Positions 37,130 to 45,149 of a stretch of 64,000 nucleotides of DNA are shown here, in pieces. Position 1 is the first letter of the stretch; each line of letters starts with the position of its first letter. The stretch comes from Sphingobium algorifonticola (GTDB lineage Bacteria; Pseudomonadota; Alphaproteobacteria; Sphingomonadales; Sphingomonadaceae): positions 496,001 to 560,000 of the forward strand of contig NZ_RZUL01000002.1 of the NCBI RefSeq assembly GCF_004005485.1, given 5' to 3'. The notes under the pieces were generated by a model that made no database searches, was not told the DNA's origin, and saw only the letters and a program-made list of their open reading frames with translations. The position numbers and the translations under genes were made by a program.

Positions 37130-37360
37130 TTACGCCGCCAGTGCCGTCCGCATCGGGCTGGGTCGGGTCGCGTTTGCCGGTGTGGCACGGCGACGGGTGA
37201 TGCTGACATGATAGACACGCACCGTCTGCGGCATCGGTTCGACCAACAGCGCCGCGACGATCTTTTCGCTATAGTGCGTGAACATCCACGCGATCACCCC
37301 GATCGCCAGCGCGAAACCAAGCGCAAAGACAAGTGCAGCAACGGTTGCAAACATCGTCAT
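37130..37360 (-). CDS. Small membrane protein, unknown function
   Basis: A 76-residue protein with one transmembrane helix (TVAALVFALGFALAIGVIAWMF, in outline residues 5-27) and a basic, Arg/Pro-rich C-terminal tail. I do not recognise a family, and the call rests on the clear helix, plausible codon use and absence of a competing gene. It is convergent with pssA and divergent from rpsB. Confidence 0.6.
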   Translation of the reverse strand: MTMFATVAALVFALGFALAIGVIAWMFTHYSEKIVAALLVEPMPQTVRVYHVSITRRRATPANATRPSPMRTALAA

Positions 37361-37611
37361 GACCCTTCATCCTGCCGCGAGCACGGCCTATCGAACTACC
37401 GGCTGCAAACACCGCAAATAGCGGCTTTGTTCCGTATGTTCACTTTATGTTCCTATTTGTCGGTGCTGTCAAGCCTTGCAATCCATCGATTGCGCCGGTA
37501 AAGGCCGCGCTCCAATCCACATGGGAATCGCTCATCCCGGTGCCGGACAGCGTCTTTGAGACGCCTGAAGGTCACTGATTCCCAGAGGTCCAACCGGCAA
37601 GGAGAACTATT

Positions 37612-38424
37612 ATGGCGGCACCTGTCGTCACCATGCAGCAATTGATCGAAGCGGGCGCGCATTTCGGGCACCAGACCCATCGCTGGAACCCGCGCATGAA
37701 GCCCTATATTTTCGGCGACCGCAACGGCATTCACATTCTCGATCTGTCGCAGACGGTTCCGCTGTTCGCCCGCGCGCTCGACTTCGTGTCGTCGACGGTC
37801 GCGGCAGGCGGCAAGGTGCTGTTCGTCGGCACCAAGCGCCAGGCGCAGGATCCGATCGCCGACGCCGCCCGCAAGTCCGGCCAGCATTTCGTGAACCACC
37901 GCTGGCTGGGCGGCATGCTCACCAACTGGAAGACGATTTCCGGTTCGATCAAGCGCCTCAAGACGCTTGAGGAGAAGCTGTCGGGCGACACGCATGGCCT
38001 GACCAAGAAGGAAGTGCTCCAGATGACGCGCGAGCGGGACAAGCTGGAACTGTCGCTGGGCGGTATCCGCGACATGGGCGGCATTCCCGATGTCATGTTC
38101 GTGATCGACGCGAACAAGGAAGAACTGGCGATCAAGGAAGCCAACACGCTCGGCATCCCTGTCGTCGCGATCCTCGATTCGAACGTTTCGCCTGACGGCA
38201 TCGCCTTCCCGGTCCCCGCCAATGATGACGCCAGCCGCGCCATCCGGCTTTATTGCGATGCGATTGCCGCTGCCGCCACCAAGGGCAACCGGGGTGCGGT
38301 GCAGGCGTCGGGTGTCGATCTGGGCGCTTTGGACGAGCCGCTGCCCGAAGACGTCATTGTCGACGTTGCGCCGGAAGAGGCCGCTGCCGCCGTTGCGGAA
38401 GAGACTGTCGCCACCGACGCCTGA
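37612..38424 (+). CDS. rpsB: 30S ribosomal protein S2
   Basis: A 270-residue S2 protein with a normal core (residues 5-230) and an Ala/Glu-rich C-terminal extension ([15 protein letters not shown]) seen in alphaproteobacteria. Typical segments: [41 protein letters not shown] and [15 protein letters not shown]. The AAGGAG site lies nine bases before the ATG. A short GCGTCT-TTG-AGACGC hairpin in the leader at 37550-37564 could be part of a regulatory leader, by inference. It starts the rpsB-tsf pair. Confidence 0.97.
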   Translation: MAAPVVTMQQLIEAGAHFGHQTHRWNPRMKPYIFGDRNGIHILDLSQTVPLFARALDFVSSTVAAGGKVLFVGTKRQAQDPIADAARKSGQHFVNHRWLGGMLTNWKTISGSIKRLKTLEEKLSGDTHGLTKKEVLQMTRERDKLELSLGGIRDMGGIPDVMFVIDANKEELAIKEANTLGIPVVAILDSNVSPDGIAFPVPANDDASRAIRLYCDAIAAAATKGNRGAVQASGVDLGALDEPLPEDVIVDVAPEEAAAAVAEETVATDA

Positions 38425-38449
38425 GGCAGTTTGGAGGAAAGCTCCAATG

Positions 38450-38561
38450 CCGTTCGCCCTGAGCGTGTCGAGGGGTTAGCCTGAACGCAGTGAAGGCACT
38501 TCACTGTGTTCAGTCGAGGGCTTCGACTTCGCTCTCCTGAGCCTGTCGAAGGGCCGAACGG
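38450..38561. repeat. Intergenic inverted repeat, CCGTTCG...CGAACGG family, copy 4
   Basis: Begins CCGTTCGCCCTGAGCG and ends GAGCCTGTCGAAGGGCCGAACGG, with an internal AAGGCACTTCACTGTG segment. It lies between rpsB and tsf, genes usually cotranscribed, so readthrough RNA would contain this hairpin. Confidence 0.8.
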
Positions 38562-38672
38562 TATTGAGGGCGTCATACTCCAAATTGAAAACTTCGCAGG
38601 GTAGGGCGCGTTCTTCCATCACGGGATCGCGCCCTCCCGCACATCTGAAATCCAGGACATAAGGACATCACC

Positions 38673-39599
38673 ATGGCCGATATTACTGCTGCCACTGTCA
38701 AGGAACTGCGCGACCGTTCGGGCGCGGGCATGATGGATTGCAAGAAGGCGCTGACCGAAACCGGTGGCGACATTGAAGCGGCAAGCGACTGGCTGCGCGC
38801 CAAGGGCCTCGCCGCCGCGCAGAAGAAGTCGAGCCGCACCGCGGCCGAAGGTCTCGTCGGCGTCGTCGTTTCGGGGACGAAGGGCGTTGCCGTCGAAGTG
38901 AACAGCGAAACCGATTTCGTCGCGAAGAACGACCAGTTCCAGGATTTCGTGCGGACCGTGGCGCAGATCGCGCTCGACACGCAGGCGGCGGACGCGGAAA
39001 CGCTGGGCAACGCCGCCTATCCCTCGGGCGGCACCGTCGCCGAAAAGCTGGTCGCCAATATCGCGACGATCGGCGAGAACCAGACGCTGCGCCGCGTCGG
39101 CCATGTGTCGGTCGAACAGGGCGTGGTCGTGCCTTATGTGCACAACGCCGCAGCACCGGGCCTGGGCAAGATCGGCGTGCTCGTCGCGCTGGAAGGCGAT
39201 GCGCCCGCCGATGTGCTGGAACCGCTGGGCAAGCAGATCGCGATGCACATCGCCGCCGCATTCCCGCTCGCGCTTTCGGCCGCCGACATCGACCCTGCCA
39301 TGCTGGAGCGTGAACGCGCGATCGCGACCGAAAAGGCTGCCGAATCGGGCAAGCCCGCCGAAATCATCGCCAAGATGGTGGACGGTGCCGTCGCGAAATA
39401 CGCCAAGGAAAACGCGCTGCTCAGCCAGTTGTTCGTGATGGACAACAAGACGCCGATCGCCGACGTGGTGGCCAAAGCCGCGAAGGACGCGGGCAAGTCG
39501 ATCACGCTCAAGTCCTACGTCCGCTTCCAGCTTGGCGAAGGCATCGAGAAGGAAGTGAGCGACTTCGCTGCGGAAGTGGCGGCGGCGGCGGGGGTCTGA
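38673..39599 (+). CDS. tsf: Elongation factor Ts
   Basis: A 308-residue nucleotide-exchange factor for EF-Tu. The N-terminal UBA-like domain reads [27 protein letters not shown]; the core has the EF-Tu contact motif ETDFVAKN. Both dimerisation subdomains are present, and length is normal. It follows rpsB after a repeat and precedes pyrH after a second repeat. Confidence 0.97.
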   Translation: MADITAATVKELRDRSGAGMMDCKKALTETGGDIEAASDWLRAKGLAAAQKKSSRTAAEGLVGVVVSGTKGVAVEVNSETDFVAKNDQFQDFVRTVAQIALDTQAADAETLGNAAYPSGGTVAEKLVANIATIGENQTLRRVGHVSVEQGVVVPYVHNAAAPGLGKIGVLVALEGDAPADVLEPLGKQIAMHIAAAFPLALSAADIDPAMLERERAIATEKAAESGKPAEIIAKMVDGAVAKYAKENALLSQLFVMDNKTPIADVVAKAAKDAGKSITLKSYVRFQLGEGIEKEVSDFAAEVAAAAGV

Positions 39600-39608
39600 G
39601 CGCCAATT

Positions 39609-39734
39609 ATATCCTCCCCTGCAAGGGGAGCGGGACCGTTCGCGCAGCGAATGGTGGAGGGGTGTCCCGCTTTCGATAAGGTGACACCCCTCTGTCACGC
39701 TGCGCGTGCCACCTCGCCTTGCAGGGGAGGATAT
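39609..39734. repeat. 126-bp intergenic inverted repeat with perfect 18-bp arms
   Basis: The left arm starts ATATCCTCCCCTGCAAGG and the right arm is its exact complement. The interior holds GAATGGTGGAGGGGTGTC and a GGTGACACCCCTC counterpart. It is a different family from the CCGTTCG repeats and similar in layout to small non-autonomous elements. It fills the gap between tsf and pyrH. Confidence 0.8.
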
Positions 39735-39817
39735 CGGGAAAAACCCCGCTTCACATCATGGCGCGCGCCCCCTAAGGTGCGCGCCATTTCCATGACCCGA
39801 CAGGATTCCCCGCCCGC

Positions 39818-40534
39818 ATGACTCGGCCAGCCTTCAAGCGCATCCTGCTCAAGCTTTCCGGCGAAGTGCTGATGGGGCAGGGGCAGTTCGGTATCGACCC
39901 GGAAACGGTGGATCGTATCGCAGGCGAAATCGGGGCGGCGCGTCAGGCCGGGTTCGAGCTGTGCGTCGTCGTGGGCGGCGGTAATATCTTCCGGGGGCTG
40001 GCGGCGGCGGCCAAGGGCTTCGACCGTACCAGCGCCGACTATATGGGGATGCTGGCGACGGTGATGAACGCGCTGGCCGTGCAGAACGCGCTGGAGCGGA
40101 TGGGGCATGATACGCGCGTCCAGTCCGCCATTCCGATGGCCAGCGTGTGCGAACCCTATATCCGCCGCCGCGCCGAGCGGCATCTGGAAAAGGGCCGGAT
40201 CGTGATCTTCGCGGCGGGCACCGGCAATCCGTTCTTCACGACCGATACCGCCGCTGCCCTGCGCGCGGCGGAGATGAACTGCGACGCCCTGTTCAAGGGC
40301 ACCAGCGTCGACGGCGTGTACAATGCCGATCCCAAGAAGGTCGCTGACGCCACCCGTTATGAAACGGTGACGTTCGACCGGGTGCTGAACGATCATCTCA
40401 AGGTCATGGATGCCAGCGCGATCGCGCTGTGCCGCGAAAACAATATTCCGATCGTCGTGTTCAACATCCGCGAGACGGGCAACCTTGCCAAGGTGCTCGC
40501 GGGCGAAGGCACTGCCACGATCGTGCAAGCCTGA
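39818..40534 (+). CDS. pyrH: UMP kinase
   Basis: A 238-residue bacterial UMP kinase of the amino-acid-kinase fold that phosphorylates UMP to UDP. Motifs: [15 protein letters not shown] with the phosphate loop, [27 protein letters not shown] and [14 protein letters not shown]. Normal length. It sits at the head of the pyrH-frr-uppS-cdsA-dxr-rseP-bamA run of closely spaced genes. Confidence 0.97.
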   Translation: MTRPAFKRILLKLSGEVLMGQGQFGIDPETVDRIAGEIGAARQAGFELCVVVGGGNIFRGLAAAAKGFDRTSADYMGMLATVMNALAVQNALERMGHDTRVQSAIPMASVCEPYIRRRAERHLEKGRIVIFAAGTGNPFFTTDTAAALRAAEMNCDALFKGTSVDGVYNADPKKVADATRYETVTFDRVLNDHLKVMDASAIALCRENNIPIVVFNIRETGNLAKVLAGEGTATIVQA

Positions 40535-40546
40535 GGAGAATGGACC

Positions 40547-41104
40547 ATGGCGCAGTATGACAAGGCCGATCTGGAACGCCGCATGGCAGGCGCGACCGAA
40601 TCGCTGAAAGGCGACTTGAACGGGCTGCGCACGGGCCGCGCCAGCACCGCGCTGCTCGATCCGGTGACGGTGGAAGTCTATGGGTCGCATATGCCGCTCA
40701 ATCAGGTGGCGACCGTTTCCGCCCCGGAGCCGCGCATGCTTTCGGTGCAGGTATGGGACCGCAGCAATGTGACGTCGGTGGAAAAGGCGATCCGGTCGGC
40801 AGGACTTGGCCTTAACCCCATTACCGACGGCACCACATTGCGCCTGCCGATCCCGGACCTGACCGAGGAACGGCGCAAGGAACTGGCGAAACTCGCCAGC
40901 AAATATGCCGAAAATGCGCGCATCGCCGTGCGTAATGTGCGCCGCGACGGCATGGACAGCCTGAAGACCGACGAGAAGAAAGGCGAGATCAGCGAGGACG
41001 AACGCAAGCGCCTGGAAACCGAAGTGCAGAAGATGACGGACGCGACCATCGCCGACATCGACGCGGCCGCCGCCGCCAAGGAAAAAGAAATCCTTGGCCA
41101 ATAG
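40547..41104 (+). CDS. frr: Ribosome recycling factor
   Basis: A 185-residue two-domain factor that splits post-termination ribosomes with EF-G. Characteristic segments: [44 protein letters not shown], and the long helix [24 protein letters not shown]. It starts 12 bases after pyrH with a GAGGAG site. Confidence 0.97.
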   Translation: MAQYDKADLERRMAGATESLKGDLNGLRTGRASTALLDPVTVEVYGSHMPLNQVATVSAPEPRMLSVQVWDRSNVTSVEKAIRSAGLGLNPITDGTTLRLPIPDLTEERRKELAKLASKYAENARIAVRNVRRDGMDSLKTDEKKGEISEDERKRLETEVQKMTDATIADIDAAAAAKEKEILGQ

Positions 41105-41130
41105 GCCGCAAAACGGCACATAGTCGGATT

Positions 41131-41886
41131 GTGGCAACCCAGGCATCCACCCGCGCGGCAGGCGACCTTGCGCATGGCAGCGTTTCTGCATGTGGCGCGC
41201 GGCATGTCGCGATCATCATGGACGGTAATGGCCGCTGGGCGAAAAAGCGCCTGCTGCCGCGCTTTGCCGGGCACAAGGCAGGCGTCGAAGCGGTGCGCCG
41301 CACGGCCCGCGCCGCGCGCGAAATGGGGCTGGAGTGCCTGACGCTCTACGCCTTTTCATCGGAAAACTGGAAGCGACCGGCGTCGGAGATTGCCGACCTG
41401 ATGGGCCTGTTGCGCCGCTTCATCGAGGCTGATCTGGACGAACTGGCAGCGGAAGATGTCCAGCTTCGGGTGATCGGCAATTATCAGGCGCTGGAGCCGG
41501 CGCTGGTCGCGCTGATCGACGATGCGGTGGCGCGCACGGCGGCCAATGGCGGGCCGATCCTGGCGATCGCGCTCAATTACGGATCGCAGGACGAGATGGT
41601 GCGCGCGGTGCAACGGATTGCGGCGCAGGCGGCGGCCGGTTCGATCGCGCCCGATGCCATCGACGCGTCCGATGTCGATGCGGCGCTCGATACCGCCGAC
41701 CTGCCGCCGCTTGATCTGCTGATCCGCACTTCGGGCGAGCAGCGGCTGTCCAATTTTCTGCTGTGGCAGGCGGCCTATGCCGAACTGTATTTCACCGATA
41801 CGCTGTGGCCCGATTTCGACGGCACGGCGCTGCGGCAGGCGCTCGATGCTTTCAGGACACGCGACCGGCGCTATGGCGGACTTTGA
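41131..41886 (+). CDS. uppS: Isoprenyl transferase (undecaprenyl diphosphate synthase)
   Basis: A 251-residue cis-prenyltransferase that makes the C55 lipid carrier for cell-wall precursors. The catalytic Asp is in AIIMDGNGRWAKKR; other motifs are RFAGHKAGVEAVR, TLYAFSSENWKRP and IRTSGEQRLSNFLLWQAAYAELYF. It starts with GTG. An N-terminal extension of about 25 residues precedes the core. It lies directly before cdsA. Confidence 0.95.
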   Translation: MATQASTRAAGDLAHGSVSACGARHVAIIMDGNGRWAKKRLLPRFAGHKAGVEAVRRTARAAREMGLECLTLYAFSSENWKRPASEIADLMGLLRRFIEADLDELAAEDVQLRVIGNYQALEPALVALIDDAVARTAANGGPILAIALNYGSQDEMVRAVQRIAAQAAAGSIAPDAIDASDVDAALDTADLPPLDLLIRTSGEQRLSNFLLWQAAYAELYFTDTLWPDFDGTALRQALDAFRTRDRRYGGL

Positions 41887-41919
41887 GAGGTGTTGCCTTT
41901 TGCCAGGGATGACGCGCGC

Positions 41920-42720
41920 GTGACGGCAAGCCGCCCCAGCGACCTCAGGACCCGCGCCATCGTGGGTGTCGCACTGATCTGCGTAGCGGTGGCGGCGCTG
42001 CTGATGGGGCATATCCTGTTCTGGATGCTGGTCTCGGTCGCGGGTGTGCTGATGCAGGCGGAATGGGCCGGTCTGATCGGCGCGGACCGCAAGGCACGGC
42101 GCCTTTCGATGTTCGCGATCAGCGTGCCGCTCGCCATCATGGCACCCGATCCGCTGGCGGCCGGGCCTTCCTTCCTCTCGGTGGGCCTGCTGATGGGGGC
42201 GGCGCTGTTCGTGCTGGCGATCACCCGATCGGTCCGGCTGGCACTGGGCATTTTCTATGTCGGCATACCGGTCCTCGCGTTGCTGTTTCTTCGCGCGCAG
42301 CCCGTCGGCGTGACACCGGGCGGACTGCTGCTCGCTTTCTGGGCGCTGGGGCTGGTCTGGGCGACGGACATCGGCGCCTATTTCGCGGGTCGGTCGATCG
42401 GCGGGCCGAAGCTGGCACCGACCATCAGCCCGTCCAAGACATGGGCCGGGTTGCTGGGGGGCGTCGTCGCGGCGCTGGCATTCGGCTTTGCGCTCCATCA
42501 GCTTGCCGGATTGCCTGCCCGCTTTGCGGCCGCCTGCGGCATTTTGGCCGTGGCGGCGCAGGCAGGGGACCTGTTCGAGAGCGCGATGAAACGGCGCGCA
42601 GGCGTGAAGGACAGTGGCACCCTCCTGCCCGGCCATGGCGGCGTGCTGGACCGGCTCGATGGCGTGGTGACGGTTGCGCCGCTGGCCGCGCTGCTGGTGG
42701 CCGTGCCGGGGCTGCTATAA
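41920..42720 (+). CDS. cdsA: Phosphatidate cytidylyltransferase
   Basis: A 266-residue membrane enzyme making CDP-diacylglycerol, the precursor used by PssA. The signature is near the C-terminus: SPSKTWAGLLGG, then KRRAGVKDSGTLLPGHGGVLDRLDG. About six to seven helices are plausible. The start is uncertain: I chose the GTG at 41920, which has AGGGA about ten bases before it; an in-frame GTG at 41890 would add ten residues but its AG-rich site touches the codon. Confidence 0.92.
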   Translation: MTASRPSDLRTRAIVGVALICVAVAALLMGHILFWMLVSVAGVLMQAEWAGLIGADRKARRLSMFAISVPLAIMAPDPLAAGPSFLSVGLLMGAALFVLAITRSVRLALGIFYVGIPVLALLFLRAQPVGVTPGGLLLAFWALGLVWATDIGAYFAGRSIGGPKLAPTISPSKTWAGLLGGVVAALAFGFALHQLAGLPARFAAACGILAVAAQAGDLFESAMKRRAGVKDSGTLLPGHGGVLDRLDGVVTVAPLAALLVAVPGLL

Positions 42721-42742
42721 CGGACAGGCATATGCACGGGCG

Positions 42743-43903
42743 ATGACGAGACGCATTTCCATTTTTGGCGCGACCGGATCGGTCGGCACGTCCACGCTCG
42801 ATCTGGTGGGGCGCGACAATGATGCGTGGCAGGTGGTCGCGCTGACCGCCCATAGCGACGTCGATGCGCTGGCGGCGGCCGCGCGGGCGCATCGGGCCGA
42901 AGTCGCGGTCATCGGCCGTGAAGACCTGTATGCCGATATCAAAACGGCGCTGGCAGGCACCGGCATTCGCGCCGAAGCAGGCCCGCAGGCGCTGGTCGAT
43001 GTCGCCCGGCTGGATGTGGACTGGACGATGGCGGCGATCGTCGGCACGGCGGGGCTGGAGCCGACCCTGGCGGCGCTGGAGCGCGGGCACAGCGTCGCGC
43101 TCGCCAACAAGGAATCGCTGGTTTCGGCCGGCGCGCTGATGATGGAGGCCGTCCGGTCATCCGGCGCGACACTGCTGCCGGTCGACAGCGAGCATAACGC
43201 CATCTTCCAGTGTCTGGCCGGGGGCCGAATGGAAGATGTGCGGCGCATCACGCTGACGGCCAGCGGTGGCCCGTTCCGCACCTTCACGAAGGCACAGATG
43301 GCCGCAGTGACGCCCGCGCAGGCGGTGAAGCACCCCAACTGGTCGATGGGCGCGAAGATCAGCATCGACAGCGCCACGATGATGAACAAGGGGCTGGAAC
43401 TGATCGAGGCGGATCATCTGTTCCCGGTCGGTCTCGACAATATCGACATCCTCGTCCACCCGCAGTCGGTCATTCATTCGATGGTCGAATATCGCGATTG
43501 TTCGACCCTGGCGCAGCTCGGCAGCCCGGACATGCGCATACCCATCGCTCATGCGCTCGCCTGGCCTCGGCGTATCGCGACGCCCTGCCGCCCGCTCGAT
43601 CTGGTCGCCATCGGTCGTCTCGATTTCGAGGCACCCGATCCAGACCGCTTTCCCGGCCTGCGTCTCGCGCGGGAAGCGGCGCGTGCGGGCGGCGGCCATC
43701 CCGCGACGTTGAACGCCGCCAATGAAGTGGCGGTTGCCGCGTTCCTTGCCGGGCGGATCGGCTTCCTCGACATCGCCGCGATTGTGGAAGATGTGCTGGC
43801 AGGCTATAGCGCGCCGGTGCCCCGCTCTATTGCGGAGATACTGGAGGTGGATGGCGAAGCCCGCAGGGCCGCCACCGGCATCGTGGAAAGAGTGCAAGTT
43901 TGA
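42743..43903 (+). CDS. dxr: 1-deoxy-D-xylulose-5-phosphate reductoisomerase
   Basis: A 386-residue enzyme that converts DXP to MEP, the first committed step of the non-mevalonate isoprenoid pathway. The NADPH-binding start is RRISIFGATGSVGTSTLDLV; ALANKESLVSAG and LLPVDSEHNAIFQCL hold metal and substrate residues, and NTMMNKGLE-like SATMMNKGLELIEA follows. It feeds precursors to uppS, which lies two genes upstream. The stop overlaps the rseP start. Confidence 0.97.
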   Translation: MTRRISIFGATGSVGTSTLDLVGRDNDAWQVVALTAHSDVDALAAAARAHRAEVAVIGREDLYADIKTALAGTGIRAEAGPQALVDVARLDVDWTMAAIVGTAGLEPTLAALERGHSVALANKESLVSAGALMMEAVRSSGATLLPVDSEHNAIFQCLAGGRMEDVRRITLTASGGPFRTFTKAQMAAVTPAQAVKHPNWSMGAKISIDSATMMNKGLELIEADHLFPVGLDNIDILVHPQSVIHSMVEYRDCSTLAQLGSPDMRIPIAHALAWPRRIATPCRPLDLVAIGRLDFEAPDPDRFPGLRLAREAARAGGGHPATLNAANEVAVAAFLAGRIGFLDIAAIVEDVLAGYSAPVPRSIAEILEVDGEARRAATGIVERVQV

Positions 43904-45033
43904 TCGAAAGTCCCGGCCTGTTGCTGACTGTCGTCGCGTTCCTCGCCATCATCGGTCCGCTCGTTTTCGTGCACGAGTTCGGCCATTATATCGTCGGCCG
44001 CTGGTGCGGCGTGAAGGCCGAGGCCTTTTCCATCGGCTTCGGCAAGGAGCTGTTCGCCTGGGTCGACAAGCGCGGCACCCGCTGGCGCGTGGCGATGCTG
44101 CCGCTCGGCGGCTATGTGAAGTTCAAGGGCGACATGAATGCCGCCAGCCAGGCCGATCCCACATGGCTGGAAATGTCCGCGCAGGACCGTGCCGAGAGTT
44201 TCCCCGCCAAGCCGGTGTGGCAGCGGGCAGCGATCGTGTTCGCGGGCCCCGCCGTCAATTTCCTGGCCGCCGTCCTGCTGCTGGGCGGCCTTGCCTATGT
44301 GCAGGGCGATCCCGAAGCGCCGCCGGTGGTGGGCACGGTGGCGGCAGGATCGGCCGCGCAGTCTGCGGGGCTGAAACCCGGCGACCGGATCGTGCGCATC
44401 ATGGGGCGGAGCATCGACAGCTTCACCGACATATCCTCTATCGTCACCCTGCGCCCGAACGAACTGCTCGCCTATGAAATCGAACGCGACGGACGACGTC
44501 TGGACCTCTCGATCGCGGCGGGCACCCGGATCGAGAAGGACCGCTTCGGCAATGTGTTTCGCCTCGGACAGCTTGGCGTCGGCTCTGCCCCGCTGGTGTT
44601 CCGCCCGGTCAGCCTGATCGAGGCACCGGTGGTCGGTGCGCGCAAGGTGGCGCAACTCTTCACCTCCGCGCTCGATGGTCTCGGCCAGATCGTCACCGGG
44701 CGGCGATCCCTCACCGAACTGGGCGGGCCGCTCAAGATCGCCGATGTCTCCGGTCAGGCAGCGACGATGGGCTGGGCAAGCTTCATCTTCCTGATGGCAT
44801 TCATCTCGATTAACTTGGGGTTCATCAACTTGTTGCCAATCCCGATGCTGGATGGCGGGCATCTGCTGTTTTACGCAATCGAAGGGATAAAGGGGCGGCC
44901 GGTCAGCCCGCAGGTGCAGGAAATGGCCTATCGGTCGGGCCTCATGGTGCTGCTGACGCTCATGGTGTTCGTGACATTCAACGATTTGTCGTCTTTCGGG
45001 CTATGGCGCAGCCTGTCCGGCTTGATCGGCTGA
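43900..45033 (+). CDS. rseP: RseP-type site-2 intramembrane metalloprotease
   Basis: A 377-residue membrane protease that performs regulated intramembrane proteolysis, in model species releasing an extracytoplasmic sigma factor. The zinc motif HEFGH is at residues 25-29, a PDZ domain covers about 115-220, and the second zinc ligand is in LPIPMLDGGHL. The start is TTG overlapping the dxr stop (TTGA), so translation is coupled. It lies just upstream of bamA, linking envelope stress to outer-membrane assembly by position. Confidence 0.94.
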   Translation: MIESPGLLLTVVAFLAIIGPLVFVHEFGHYIVGRWCGVKAEAFSIGFGKELFAWVDKRGTRWRVAMLPLGGYVKFKGDMNAASQADPTWLEMSAQDRAESFPAKPVWQRAAIVFAGPAVNFLAAVLLLGGLAYVQGDPEAPPVVGTVAAGSAAQSAGLKPGDRIVRIMGRSIDSFTDISSIVTLRPNELLAYEIERDGRRLDLSIAAGTRIEKDRFGNVFRLGQLGVGSAPLVFRPVSLIEAPVVGARKVAQLFTSALDGLGQIVTGRRSLTELGGPLKIADVSGQAATMGWASFIFLMAFISINLGFINLLPIPMLDGGHLLFYAIEGIKGRPVSPQVQEMAYRSGLMVLLTLMVFVTFNDLSSFGLWRSLSGLIG

Positions 45034-45149
45034 CGCGCTTCGGGCAGGGAAGCGGCCGGGCCGAGCGAGCAACATTGTGTAACATGCCGCATGCGGCGCA
45101 AGGCATCTGACCGGTGGTCAGGACCAGACAGATATTCAAGGGTGATCGG

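Noticed and set aside
37097-37501. 134-residue plus-strand open frame after pssA
   Set aside because: It overlaps the better supported small membrane protein on the other strand, has no ribosome site, and its translation is Arg/Cys/His-rich noise.
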